Below are positions 1 to 7,722 of a DNA stretch of 25,501 nucleotides, in pieces. This DNA comes from Romeriopsis sp046049545 (GTDB lineage: Bacteria; Cyanobacteriota; Cyanobacteriia; Leptolyngbyales; Leptolyngbyaceae). Made by a program: the position numbers and the translations under genes. The stretch spans positions 1 through 25,501 of the forward strand of contig JBJORF010000067.1 in assembly GCA_046049545.1 (NCBI GenBank), read 5' to 3'. Each line of letters opens with the position of its first letter. Within the stretch, counting starts at the first letter, position 1. The notes under the pieces were generated by a model, which saw only the letters and a list, made by a program, of their open reading frames with translations, did not search any database and was not told the DNA's origin.

Positions 1-711
1 ATCGACATCGATCGAGAAGGTCGAGAGTGGGGTTTGCTGGGGCCGTTGGAAGGGATTTTCGTCAATGACTTGGTAGCTTTCGGTGTTGCCGGGTTGTTGG
101 GGTTTGCGCCAGGGTTCGTCGGACTGGGGTTCGGCGGGCGGCAGCATGGTTCCCGATGGCATCCGCTGTTCTTGCAGCAGTGGAGCGGGTTTAGCCGTGG
201 TTTGGGGTAGGCGACCAGCGGCGGGCGGCGCGATCGTGGAAGCGGGCATTGGCACTGGGGCGATTGAATACGCATGGGGCGCAGGCATTCCGACTCTGGG
301 TGTCATCCCTTTGTAACGTCGATCGTTCATCGCATTATGCGGCTGATATTTTTCCAGCAGCCGCACAATGCGATCGCGATCAGCGGGTTTGAAATCCGTT
401 GGCCGTTGCAGCAGCCATTGCAGCAGTTGCCCAAATTCAAACTGGCTCAAGTTCGGATTTTCAAGATTCAGGCCGAACGGTGCTTCGAGGTTGTAGCGCT
501 GAAGCAGGTCTTGGAAGGTGCGGCGATCGGGGTGATCGAGGGCAAGCGTTTGGGCTCCGGAACAGAACGATTTGGCGGGCGGCGGACTGACAATCGTAGC
601 GGCGGATGGCGGGACGATCGGAAGCGTGAGGCTGACGCAACCCAAGACGAACCAACGGAATCCCATCCGTATGTTGCTGTGCATGTTGCTAGGCATATTG
701 CTGGCCACCAT
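1..711 (-). CDS. YfbK-like von Willebrand factor A domain protein, N-terminal part (cut by window edge)
   Basis: The minus strand is open from an ATG at 711 to the window edge, 237 codons with no stop. An in-frame TGA lies just upstream of the ATG, and GAGG sits about 7 bases before it. A hydrophobic stretch at residues 17-36 suggests a signal peptide or membrane anchor; a Cys in V-L-G-C is only a weak lipobox. A Pro/Ala-rich linker follows. The last visible residues carry the blocks IDENPF and STFSIDVD, the signature just before the VWA domain in the YfbK family (VWA plus DUF3520). The VWA domain and its metal-binding motif lie outside the window. Such proteins are envelope-associated, with mostly unknown roles. 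Family recognition rests on this short signature; the start could also be one of the ATGs at codons 6, 10 or 16. Confidence 0.8.
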   Translation of the reverse strand, partial: MVASNMPSNMHSNIRMGFRWFVLGCVSLTLPIVPPSAATIVSPPPAKSFCSGAQTLALDHPDRRTFQDLLQRYNLEAPFGLNLENPNLSQFEFGQLLQWLLQRPTDFKPADRDRIVRLLEKYQPHNAMNDRRYKGMTPRVGMPAPHAYSIAPVPMPASTIAPPAAGRLPQTTAKPAPLLQEQRMPSGTMLPPAEPQSDEPWRKPQQPGNTESYQVIDENPFQRPQQTPLSTFSIDVD

Positions 712-731
712 AACTGTCTGTCCTCACTCAA

Positions 732-1075
732 GAATGAATGCTCAATTAATCTATTTACGCAATCTATTCACACTGCGGCGGTTGTTTCCCTCTAAAACAG
801 AAGGCCGGGGGCAAATTTTGCCCAATCTGCCCCTGACGGTTTAAGCAGTGAATACGCGGTGTTGAAACCGTTGTTATAGAGATAACGCAGTGATGGGGGA
901 AGGTGATGCGTGGTTGCGGATTTTGAAACGGGGCGATCGGGGTGGGGGGCGACTTGGCGATCGCGGTGTTCGGGGTGGGGGGCGGTGCCCAACCTACGCC
1001 ACAAATGGGATCCCTGTGTCACAATAATCTATCGGGGTACCCTAAAATTCTCGCCCTCTACCCTTCGCTAATCCT
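732..1075. other. Intergenic region with a GC-rich direct repeat
   Basis: No gene is supported in these 344 bases. The exact 14-base string CGGGGTGGGGGGCG occurs at 938-951 and again at 971-984, separated by CGATCG-rich sequence. The stretch holds the upstream regions of the divergent VWA gene (minus) and DinG-like gene (plus). No clear promoter was identified. Confidence 0.5.
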
Positions 1076-2611
1076 GTGATTGAAGCGGAAGTTCATCAAC
1101 AATTACGCTATTTTTTGCGCCAGCAGGGTGATGCGGAGCCTTGCTGGGCGCATCATTTGACGATGGCGCGGTTGGTGGCGCGGGCGTTGCGGGTGGGGCG
1201 CAGTGCGCTGATCCAGACGGGGACGCATCAGGGTTATTATCGCCTCAGCTATCTGGTGCCGCTGCTGATGTGGGAAGGCCCAGTGATTTTGGTGGTGCCG
1301 CGTGACTTGCACCAACGTCTGAATTGGGTCGAGATTCCTCGGTTGCGCCAGTGGATTGAGTTTACAAAGCCGATCGTCATTGCTGACGCATGGCCCGGTG
1401 ATGATTTTCAAGGTTTGCTGATTACGACTCCGGAGGCGTGGCTGGCCGATCGACTGACAAATCCCACCGCCACGTTCCCAGCGGAAATTCCGACGGTGAT
1501 CGATGGGGTCGATGATCTGGAAACCTGGACGCGGGAGCAGTTGACCGAAACGATTCAGCCCCAGGACTGGGAAAAGCTGATGGGAGCCTATCCCGAGCAG
1601 CTCGAAACAATTCGTGATTACCGCGTTGCCCTGACCCGCGAAATTTATCAGCATCCCGCTAATCCCTACAATTGCCATCTGCTGGAACCCGATCCCCAAG
1701 CCCAGCTTCAGCATTTGCTGAAAATGCTGGGGACGATCGCGCCGCTCCCCCAGCCCTGGCAAAGCTTTATGCAATCATTGAGCGATCAGGAAAACCTCAC
1801 TTGGATTGATCTGGCCCGCGATCAAGGTCACTTTACGCTGCATACTGCCCCGATCGCCCTCGCTCCCCACCTCGCCCAAGCCTGGGATTATCAGCCCACA
1901 GTCCTAATCGGTGAAGCGATCGAACTGGAAACCGAAGCGCCGATCTACCGGGAACGCATTGGTCTGGGCGATGTCACCTGTCTCAAGTTTGCGCCCGATC
2001 GGCAGGAATCCCTGATCCAGCTCTACCAGCCCGAAGGCATTCCCTTGCCGAATACACCGCAGTACCAAGCAAAAATGCTCCAGGAGCTGCGATCACTGCT
2101 CAGCGTCAATCCCTACGGCTGCTCCGTCATCCTCACCAGTGACTACCCCCTGAAAAATCAACTCGGCGCAATCCTCGCGGCAGAGTACGGTTCTCGCGTT
2201 CAGGTGGATCAAACGGGACTCGATGATAACGGCATCCTCGTCTGTGACTGGCAATTTTGGCAAACCCACCAAGCTGTCCTGCCCCGCCCCCAATTGCTGG
2301 TGATCACAACGCTGCCGATTCCTTCGCTCGAACACCCGATCGTCGCGGGACGGGTGACCTATTACAAACATCATCGCCAGGATTGGTTCCGGCTATATTT
2401 GCTCCCGACGGCCCTGGCAACTTTGCAACGGGCGATCGGCGGGTTGCGCGAGCACGGTCGGGAGCATCAGGGGGTCGTCGCATTGCTCGACAGTCGGGTG
2501 ATTTTCCGTAGCTACGGCGATCAGGTCTTAGCAGCGCTGAGTCCCTTTGCCCGCTTGAGCTACTTTGACAGCGATTTATTTCTCGATCGGTGCAACTCGC
2601 ATTCGAGCTGA
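1076..2611 (+). CDS. DinG/XPD-like helicase-related protein with degenerate ATPase motifs
   Basis: This 511-residue ORF starts with GTG. It resembles the short DinG/XPD-like 'helicase C-terminal domain' proteins of cyanobacteria. The Walker A position (about residues 47-60) reads QTGTHQGYYRLSYL, without GK[S/T]. The Walker B/DEAH position reads VIDGVDD. Motif VI (near residue 455) reads LQRAIGGLREHG where helicases have Q-A-x-G-R-x-I-R. The following VVALLDSRVIFRSYG block is typical of the DinG C-terminus. No four-cysteine cluster typical of iron-sulfur DinG/XPD proteins is apparent. Active family members unwind DNA using ATP; this one probably does not hydrolyse ATP in the usual way and may be a binding or regulatory paralogue. 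The family call is fairly good; the function is unknown. Confidence 0.7.
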   Translation: MIEAEVHQQLRYFLRQQGDAEPCWAHHLTMARLVARALRVGRSALIQTGTHQGYYRLSYLVPLLMWEGPVILVVPRDLHQRLNWVEIPRLRQWIEFTKPIVIADAWPGDDFQGLLITTPEAWLADRLTNPTATFPAEIPTVIDGVDDLETWTREQLTETIQPQDWEKLMGAYPEQLETIRDYRVALTREIYQHPANPYNCHLLEPDPQAQLQHLLKMLGTIAPLPQPWQSFMQSLSDQENLTWIDLARDQGHFTLHTAPIALAPHLAQAWDYQPTVLIGEAIELETEAPIYRERIGLGDVTCLKFAPDRQESLIQLYQPEGIPLPNTPQYQAKMLQELRSLLSVNPYGCSVILTSDYPLKNQLGAILAAEYGSRVQVDQTGLDDNGILVCDWQFWQTHQAVLPRPQLLVITTLPIPSLEHPIVAGRVTYYKHHRQDWFRLYLLPTALATLQRAIGGLREHGREHQGVVALLDSRVIFRSYGDQVLAALSPFARLSYFDSDLFLDRCNSHSS

Positions 2612-2766
2612 TTGCTTCTCTGGTTTATGATTGGAGCAATTGGTGATACCCAATCAATCGGAAATTGGCAGGATCTGGATCATTCATTGCGGGATTTGGT
2701 ATTGGGCCGATTGAGCCAGTTAAACCAATTTAAAAGCGACATTATCAATCTGCAGGATTTAATATC

Positions 2767-2982
2767 ATGGGCGACTCAAAACGACGTAAAGCACAACTGG
2801 GCGAACAATACGGTAAGGAAGAAAAGGTCGCACCTTGGATGCCCATCACCAAGCGCCAAAGCGAACAATTCATGAAAATCACAACGACAGGCGCTTGGAT
2901 TGGGATCGGTGCAATGGTCGCGTTATGGATCACGATTCGCTTCATTGGTCCATTTTTTGGTTGGTGGAGTTTAACCAATTAA
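2767..2982 (+). CDS. DUF2839 family small membrane protein
   Basis: This 71-residue protein begins MGDSKRRKAQLGEQYG and contains PWMPITKRQSEQF, both hallmarks of the cyanobacterial DUF2839 family. One transmembrane helix spans roughly residues 40-62, and the protein ends with the aromatic tail FGWWSLTN. AGGA sits about 10 bases before the ATG. An alternative overlapping frame from 2612 (TTG start) has no family resemblance and is not called. The function of DUF2839 is unknown; the basic N-terminus probably stays in the cytoplasm. Full length for the family. Confidence 0.85.
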   Translation: MGDSKRRKAQLGEQYGKEEKVAPWMPITKRQSEQFMKITTTGAWIGIGAMVALWITIRFIGPFFGWWSLTN

Positions 2983-3539
2983 GTCAGATCGAACCAAACG
3001 CGCTTTGAAAACGATGGGAGAGGCGGGAGGGTATACCCCTTCCGCTTCCAACACCCCCTAAAATTAGTAAATTAGGGTGATCCACAATCGTCGATTCAAA
3101 CAGCAGCAAATCAGTGATTTCACATGACTTATTTGTAGCAATTAATACAAATCTATTTTCAGCATAGGGAATTCAATTCTTTTTACTGTCTGATCCGCTT
3201 GCCTGGATTCAGGCTTCTCATAATTCTCGGCGCAAATTTTCCGGAATTTCCCGATCGATTCGGTATAAGGCAATGTGATCAAGGCTCCGAGCATCTTGAT
3301 CAGCCGAGCTATGGTACCGATAACTAACTCAAATCGGTTCCCACTTACTCAGATTGCTTATCTTTTGTTACGATCAACACACCGTTCCCTCAAAGCTTCG
3401 AGTACGATTCGGTCAAGTCAGTATTATTTTTTACAAAGCCTTTAACAGCCTGCGTCGGCTATCCGTTGCATCAAGCCGGATGGGATTGCAAATCTTAAGG
3501 GAAGGTTTAGAATTAGAACTCAGAGAGCGGAGAAGTGAT
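2983..3539. other. Intergenic region, no supported gene
   Basis: No coding sequence, RNA gene or clear terminator is supported here. The reading frame of the next gene stays open back to 3354, but that stretch lacks a good ribosome binding site. It is AT-richer than its surroundings and presumably carries the promoter of the gene at 3540. Confidence 0.4.
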
Positions 3540-3878
3540 ATGTTCACTCGACTGGCAGAACAACATCGACAATTTGTCCATGATTTGGTCATGGATCTTC
3601 AAGCCCTGGCGGCAGCGCTGGAGAATAAGGGTTACATGGCTTCCTGCTACACTTGCGGCGGCCAGATGAACAGTGCAAACTTCATGGTCAGTTTGGCCGA
3701 AAGCCATCTAATTCGCTTCCTCGTCTCCGACTATGGCATTACCTGGACGGAAATGCGCGACGATCGGGAACTGATGAAGTTGGAAGGTGCCGAGGCAATC
3801 GCACAGTTACAGGAGTTAGCCAACCTAGTCAAATACCAGGTTCAGCCCTCCGAGCAGCAAGTAGCAGCCTTAGTCTAG
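3540..3878 (+). CDS. Hypothetical small soluble protein
   Basis: The ATG at 3540 is preferred because GGAG lies about 7 bases upstream; it gives 112 residues. In-frame starts at 3480 and 3354 would lengthen the protein but have no clear ribosome binding site. The sequence begins MFTRLAEQHRQFVHDL, is mostly helical in character, and has a small Cys pair (CYTCGG, about residues 36-41) that could bind a metal or form a redox pair. No signal peptide or membrane segment is seen. I do not recognise the family. It lies alone between two intergenic stretches. Confidence 0.6.
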   Translation: MFTRLAEQHRQFVHDLVMDLQALAAALENKGYMASCYTCGGQMNSANFMVSLAESHLIRFLVSDYGITWTEMRDDRELMKLEGAEAIAQLQELANLVKYQVQPSEQQVAALV

Positions 3879-4063
3879 GCATCAATGGCGGTGGCTCCTA
3901 AAGCCAGCGTTGATTAATTCTTGATTACCGAAAATGTAAAATTGGCTACCATCCAATCGATCGGTTAAGATAACTTCAGGGTTTCTTAATACTTCAGTGG
4001 ACCGCCATTGGAGCATTTCGGGAATCTGGCTTAATCCTTTGCATTTTCGGTAGAACCCGCTCT

Positions 4064-4930
4064 GTGTGGAATCATCACTTCATTGAAGCAAACCGGGTGC
4101 GGCTCCACTACGTTGCCGCTGGTGAGGGTGAACCCGTGGTTTTGCTCCACGGGTTCCCAGAATTCTGGTATTCTTGGCGCTATCAAATTCCGTTTCTGGC
4201 AAATTACTTCCGAGTGATTGTGCCTGATTTACGAGGCTACAATGACTCCGAGAAGCCGTTAACAGGCTATGACCTTGCTACGGTGACTGATGATATTCGT
4301 TGTTTGATCGAAAATCTAGGTTATCGCTGTGCTCATGTGGTCGGCCACGATATGGGCGGCGCGATCGCGTGGAATTTGGCGCAGCAATTTCCGCAATCGA
4401 TTGATCGCCTCGGCATTTTGAATGCGCCCCATCCGCAGAAGTTCATGCAGTCTTTGGCGAGCAATCTCGACCAGGCACGGCGCAGTTGGTACATGTTTGC
4501 GTTTCAGGTGCCGCTGTTGCCGGAATGGCTGATTCAGAGGAATCTCCGGAATTTCCTGCAAAATGCCCTGCGCGAGCAGGCAATTCGAAAAGGCGTTTTT
4601 ACCCGCGAACATACCGAAATCTATGAAGCTGCACTGAACAAACCAGGGGCGATCGCCGCAACGCTCAATTACTACCGTCAGATGTTGACCCCAGGCGCTT
4701 GGATACAACAACTCCTGAAACCAACCAAACTGGTACAAGCACCGACATTGGTGCTGTGGAGCGCGGAAGATGCGTTCTTGAGCCAGCAGCTTGTACAAGG
4801 GCTAGAAAATTGGGTGGCCGCGCCCCTCGATCTCAAGTTCGTGCCGGACTGCGGCCACTGGATGCAGCAGGAAGCACCCCAGACTGTCAATCGGGAACTT
4901 CTGAATTTCTTGCGTCGTCCTTCGCACTAA
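4064..4930 (+). CDS. Alpha/beta hydrolase, epoxide-hydrolase-like
   Basis: This 288-residue protein starts with GTG and has the complete alpha/beta hydrolase layout. The oxyanion-hole motif HGFPEFWYSW begins at residue 29. The nucleophile elbow is GHDMGG with Asp96. A likely acid is Asp236 in SAEDAFL, and the catalytic base is His265 in DCGHW. An Asp nucleophile with HGFPE is typical of soluble epoxide hydrolases and related haloalkane or haloacid dehalogenases. Tyr143 and Tyr203/204 in the helical cap fit the epoxide-hydrolase tyrosine pair, which favours that activity. There is no signal peptide, so it is probably cytoplasmic. The natural substrate cannot be inferred, and the gene appears monocistronic. 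Confidence 0.85.
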   Translation: MWNHHFIEANRVRLHYVAAGEGEPVVLLHGFPEFWYSWRYQIPFLANYFRVIVPDLRGYNDSEKPLTGYDLATVTDDIRCLIENLGYRCAHVVGHDMGGAIAWNLAQQFPQSIDRLGILNAPHPQKFMQSLASNLDQARRSWYMFAFQVPLLPEWLIQRNLRNFLQNALREQAIRKGVFTREHTEIYEAALNKPGAIAATLNYYRQMLTPGAWIQQLLKPTKLVQAPTLVLWSAEDAFLSQQLVQGLENWVAAPLDLKFVPDCGHWMQQEAPQTVNRELLNFLRRPSH

Positions 4931-5107
4931 CCTGGAATCGTGACTGGAATTTCCGCAAATTAACCGATGAAATCATTCGTTTTATCCTGAAACCGCATAA
5001 AACCTCGGTACTTACGATTAGGATTTTCCCGATTTTTTCTACTACGATGGAGATCTTCGGGGCGTTGAATTGATTTGGATTGGATCAAATTGGTGTCGGT
5101 CGGCTGC

Positions 5108-5151
5108 GGCCCCAGAATATGTGGCCCCAGAATATGTGGCCCCAGAATATA
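5108..5151. repeat. 15-bp tandem repeat, about three copies
   Basis: The unit GGCCCCAGAATATGT occurs at 5108-5122 and 5123-5137, with a third copy from 5138 that diverges after GGCCCCAGAATAT. It lies in the 300-base gap between the hydrolase and the PilB-like gene, 80 bases before the ATG of the latter. Nothing else is recognised in that gap. An overlapping frame would read it as Ala-Pro-Glu-Tyr-Val repeats, but that frame has no other support. Confidence 0.9.
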
Positions 5152-5230
5152 AGTGGGTTGCTTCGCTGACGCGCGAATACAGTAATGTGCCGCCAAAATC
5201 ACTGACAAGTCAAGTTACCCCGGACTGGAC

Positions 5231-6511
5231 ATGGCTTCTGAGTTTCACGATCTAGATTTACAAGACATTCGGTTTCTGATGGAGACCGCTGCTGTACCGA
5301 TCGGGGACAGTGCGATCGTACAGACCATGACATCGACTAGCCCATCAGCGGTAGCCAGTCGATCATCGTATTTTGTTCCGAATAATATTATTTCGACCCA
5401 AGGGCAACCGGAAGGGGACGATGAACCGACGGTGGTGATGTCCACCTCGATCGACATGGAACGGGCCTTCCCGCTGATTAATACCATTTTGCCGTTTGAA
5501 GCCTGTCTATATCATGAGATCCTGCCCCTGCATCGCCAGGATGATGAACTATATCTGGGCATGGTGAATCTGGAGGATACCGAAGCGCTGGAATACGCAC
5601 GGCGGATGCTGGGTTTTCTTAAATGTCATCTGATTCCGCAAACAATTACGATCGAGACCCATCGTGACGTGTTGTCGAGATATCTAAATCAACAACAACA
5701 ACGGCTCAACACTCCCGCCCTGCCGCAGCCAAGCGCCCCCGACCCAAGCACACCCGCTATTGAGCAACCCGCCGCAATTGAATCAGATGAACCGGAACCG
5801 GATGAATCGGAACTGAATGAATCGGAACTGAATGAATCGGAACTGGATACCGTCGCGATCGATCTCGAAGCGGCGACAGGAGGCAGCGCAGCATTACCGG
5901 GCAGTGCGTTGCCGGAGTTGGTGTTACAAGCTCCACCGAGCCGTCAGCCTTGGCAATCCTTGAACGGCGATGCTTTGGTGCAAGGTTTACTGCTGCGGAT
6001 GATGGGCAGCGGCGTCGGACGGCTATTTTTGGTGCATAAAGGACAGTTTGGCCAAGTGCTCTGGACGGAAAATGGTGCGGCGAAGATGGTGCTGGAGCAA
6101 GTGGCGATCGCGCAATTTGATCAAGCGATCGCGGCTCTAAAAGCGATGACGCATTTGGCTGATGATCCGGTGACGAAGCCGACAGAAGTTGAAATTGAGC
6201 GGTTTTATCAACGCAATCGGATTTTATTACGGCTGCGAATTGTGCCCAAAAACGGTGGTGAAGAAGCGACCATTCAAGTGCTACGTGGCGCGGCGTTGAA
6301 ATTTTATCAAAAGCATCAAGCGCAGAATTTGCACCGTGACACCCAGGCGATCGTTCAACAGCTTCGTCACAAGGTGATGCAACTCAGTCAGCGCAATCAA
6401 AGTGATGGTATCGATCGTTCCACCCTACCGGACATCGATCGCACGATCGCCAATCTCGAAGCCCAATTAAGCGAATTAAAGCAGTTGCGCGATCGGTTGA
6501 AAGGGGAATAA
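5231..6511 (+). CDS. PilB/GspE N-terminal-like (MshEN-type) protein without an ATPase domain
   Basis: This protein has 426 residues. Residues 79-152 (FPLINTILPFEACLYHEILP, then LYLGMVNLED) resemble the N-terminal domain of type II secretion/type IV pilus ATPases, the domain called MshEN when it binds cyclic di-GMP. A Pro/Glu-rich linker at about 160-240 contains a repeated ESELN motif. Residues 243-385 form a second globular region (GDALVQGLLLRMMGSGVGRL) resembling the region before the ATPase core. A C-terminal helix (395-425) looks like a coiled coil. No Walker A or B motif is present, so it is not an assembly motor. It may be a pilus- or secretion-associated regulator. I recall similar cyanobacterial proteins labelled PilB-like; cyclic di-GMP binding is only a possibility. 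Confidence 0.6.
   Translation: MASEFHDLDLQDIRFLMETAAVPIGDSAIVQTMTSTSPSAVASRSSYFVPNNIISTQGQPEGDDEPTVVMSTSIDMERAFPLINTILPFEACLYHEILPLHRQDDELYLGMVNLEDTEALEYARRMLGFLKCHLIPQTITIETHRDVLSRYLNQQQQRLNTPALPQPSAPDPSTPAIEQPAAIESDEPEPDESELNESELNESELDTVAIDLEAATGGSAALPGSALPELVLQAPPSRQPWQSLNGDALVQGLLLRMMGSGVGRLFLVHKGQFGQVLWTENGAAKMVLEQVAIAQFDQAIAALKAMTHLADDPVTKPTEVEIERFYQRNRILLRLRIVPKNGGEEATIQVLRGAALKFYQKHQAQNLHRDTQAIVQQLRHKVMQLSQRNQSDGIDRSTLPDIDRTIANLEAQLSELKQLRDRLKGE
5804..5848 (+). repeat. In-frame 15-bp tandem repeat in the PilB-like gene
   Basis: The unit GAATCGGAACTGAAT is repeated at 5804-5818 and 5819-5833, with a near copy at 5834-5848 ending in GGAT. It encodes an acidic ESELN repeat in the linker. 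Because the unit is a multiple of three, copy-number change would alter linker length without breaking the frame. Confidence 0.9.
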
Positions 6512-6530
6512 AGAGCAACCCACGGTAACT

Positions 6531-6557
6531 TATGGCAGCATAGTCCTATGCGCCATA
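6531..6557. promoter_or_regulatory. Imperfect palindrome upstream of hicBA, possible operator
   Basis: TATGGCAGCATAG (6531-6543) is followed after two bases by CTATGCGCCATA (6546-6557). The arms pair along their whole length apart from one bulged base. It lies 38 bases before the hicB ATG, where autoregulatory operators of toxin-antitoxin operons usually sit. It also follows the stop of the PilB-like gene by about 20 bases, but no T-run follows, so a terminator is less likely. Confidence 0.45.
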
Positions 6558-6594
6558 GTTTATTCAATACCTTGCCGTCCACAGGAAAGCACGT

Positions 6595-6816
6595 ATGAAA
6601 CAGTTTAAGATTGTGATTGAAAAGCACGCCGATGGATATGTAGCCTACCCAATTGGATTAGTCGGTGCGATCGTGGGCCAAGGGGACACCTATGAAGCTG
6701 CTTTAGCCGATGTCAAATCAGCGATCAATTGCTATGTCGAAGTATTTGGTAAAGAAATGCTGGAGGATGCATCTCCTGTTGAAGTTTTTATCGCTGAGGC
6801 TGGAGTGGCAGTTTAG
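6595..6816 (+). CDS. hicB: HicB-family antitoxin, short form
   Basis: This 73-residue protein reads MKQFKIVIEKHADGYVAYP, then GAIVGQGDTYEAALADVKSAI, the partial RNase-H-like fold of HicB antitoxins. It stops before any C-terminal helix-turn-helix or ribbon-helix-helix, so it is the short type without its own DNA-binding domain. AGGA lies about 9 bases before the ATG. Its TAG overlaps the GTG of hicA by one base, giving tight translational coupling. HicB binds HicA and masks its active site. The antitoxin-first order is found in many HicBA loci outside the classic hicAB order. Confidence 0.88.
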   Translation: MKQFKIVIEKHADGYVAYPIGLVGAIVGQGDTYEAALADVKSAINCYVEVFGKEMLEDASPVEVFIAEAGVAV

Positions 6817-7055
6817 TGGCAAAATTTCCGGTTGATGCCCCGAAGAAACGAGTGGTCAAAACCCTTGAAATCCTCGGTTTTGAGATGGTTCGTGAGCGAG
6901 AGCATCTTGTGATGCAGCGAAGCAATGAAGACGGCACGATCACGCCGCTCATCATGCCCAATCACGCCAACATTAAAAGCGGCACACTCAGAGCAATCTG
7001 CACTCAGACTGGAATATCACGGGAAGACTTCCTTGCCGCCTATGAACAGGTCTAA
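6816..7055 (+). CDS. hicA: HicA-family mRNA-interfering toxin
   Basis: This 79-residue protein starts with GTG, overlapping the hicB stop. Family features are visible in order: KRVVKTLEILGFEMVREREH, whose His is the expected catalytic residue of the double-stranded-RNA-binding-like fold; the PLIMPNHANIKSGTLR block; and a C-terminal ICTQTGISREDFL helix. HicA toxins cleave mRNA and arrest growth until neutralised by HicB. The pair is intact and no mutation is obvious. It ends 38 bases before a long inverted repeat that may limit transcription. Confidence 0.9.
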   Translation: MAKFPVDAPKKRVVKTLEILGFEMVREREHLVMQRSNEDGTITPLIMPNHANIKSGTLRAICTQTGISREDFLAAYEQV

Positions 7056-7093
7056 TATCAAATGGCATTGTTGCATGAATCAAATATCGGTTG

Positions 7094-7133
7094 GGAACGT
7101 AGGGTGCGTTCGCAGAAACGCACCCTACGTTCC
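7094..7133. repeat. Perfect 17-bp inverted repeat
   Basis: GGAACGTAGGGTGCGTT (7094-7110) is followed by a 6-base loop and its exact reverse complement (7117-7133). It lies between the convergent hicA and pam68 genes. The TAGGGTGCGTT core is common in small dispersed repeats of many bacterial genomes. It could be a MITE-like or REP-like element; no transposase or target duplication is visible. Confidence 0.9.
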
Positions 7134-7146
7134 TACATTTTGGCAA

Positions 7147-7176
7147 ATAAAAAAGGCGGACTGATTGCGCCCGCCT
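7147..7176 (-). terminator. Rho-independent terminator of rpsO-pam68
   Basis: On the minus strand AGGCGG (7176-7171) pairs with CCGCCT (7159-7154), with an 11-base loop, and is followed by a T-run (complement of the A-run at 7150-7154 and upstream). It lies 31 bases past the pam68 stop, the right place to end that transcript. Confidence 0.8.
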
Positions 7177-7206
7177 CAAACTGTATTCAAAAGATTCAAA
7201 ATCCGA

Positions 7207-7686
7207 TTATGACGAACCCTTTTTTTGTTGTCGGGCTTCTTTCCAGCCAGCTTGTAAGCGACCAAAATTTACACCGAACTGTTCTGTGCCAATGAGACTG
7301 CCCTCTTTGTCTTCATCCCACGAAGCAGACAAAAGACCATAGGACAATCCAACAACACCCAAGCCAAAGAAACCCAAACTCACAAGCAGAACCACACTTG
7401 GGGGCAGATCCACTTTCGCCTTCACAAGAAAATAGCTCGCCACAAACGTCAGCATTCCCAACACCGTCGGGATACCCGAAAAAACTGCCATGCGCCTTGC
7501 CATGCGCTGGCTGACCACCTCAGGGATTTGCGCGTCTGGTCGCTGATCCCGAGGCACACGAGGCGCTGACTTTTTCGCATTAGACGCTGGGACTTTCGGC
7601 GCTTTTTTCTTCGTCGAAGTCGGTTCAAAGGGTAGCTTTTCCGCTACCGGGTCACTTTTTCCAGATTTTTGGGACTCGTCAGACAT
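7207..7686 (-). CDS. PAM68-family photosystem II assembly protein
   Basis: This 159-residue protein has a Lys/Pro-rich N-terminus (1-60). The PAM68/DUF3464 core follows: IPEVVSQRMARRMAVFSGIP, then two transmembrane helices at about 70-90 and 98-118, then LSYGLLSASWDEDKEGS and GVNFGRLQAGWKEAR. PAM68 proteins sit in the thylakoid membrane and help early photosystem II assembly, including chlorophyll delivery to CP47. AGGA lies 9-10 bases before the ATG. The gene follows rpsO by 36 bases on the same strand and ends at a clear terminator, so the two are probably co-transcribed. Length and motifs look normal. Confidence 0.92.
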   Translation of the reverse strand: MSDESQKSGKSDPVAEKLPFEPTSTKKKAPKVPASNAKKSAPRVPRDQRPDAQIPEVVSQRMARRMAVFSGIPTVLGMLTFVASYFLVKAKVDLPPSVVLLVSLGFFGLGVVGLSYGLLSASWDEDKEGSLIGTEQFGVNFGRLQAGWKEARQQKKGSS

Positions 7687-7722
7687 CGAATTTTCCTATT
7701 CCAAAATCTTAATCACGCAGCC

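Noticed and set aside
274..795. 173-codon plus-strand frame over the VWA gene
   Set aside because: It is the shadow of the minus-strand VWA gene, which has a signal-like N-terminus, a ribosome binding site and a family signature.
1103..1774. 223-codon minus-strand frame inside the DinG-like gene
   Set aside because: His/Arg/Gln-rich antisense shadow with no domain; the plus-strand gene is recognised.
2612..2875. 87-codon plus-strand frame beginning with TTG right after the DinG-like stop
   Set aside because: No family resemblance; it overlaps the well-supported DUF2839 gene in another frame.
4316..4798. 160-codon minus-strand frame inside the hydrolase gene
   Set aside because: Antisense shadow of a gene with a complete catalytic triad.
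5070..5255. 61-codon frame containing Ala-Pro-Glu-Tyr-Val repeats
   Set aside because: The repeat is simply the 15-bp tandem DNA repeat; the frame overlaps the start of the PilB-like gene and has no other support.
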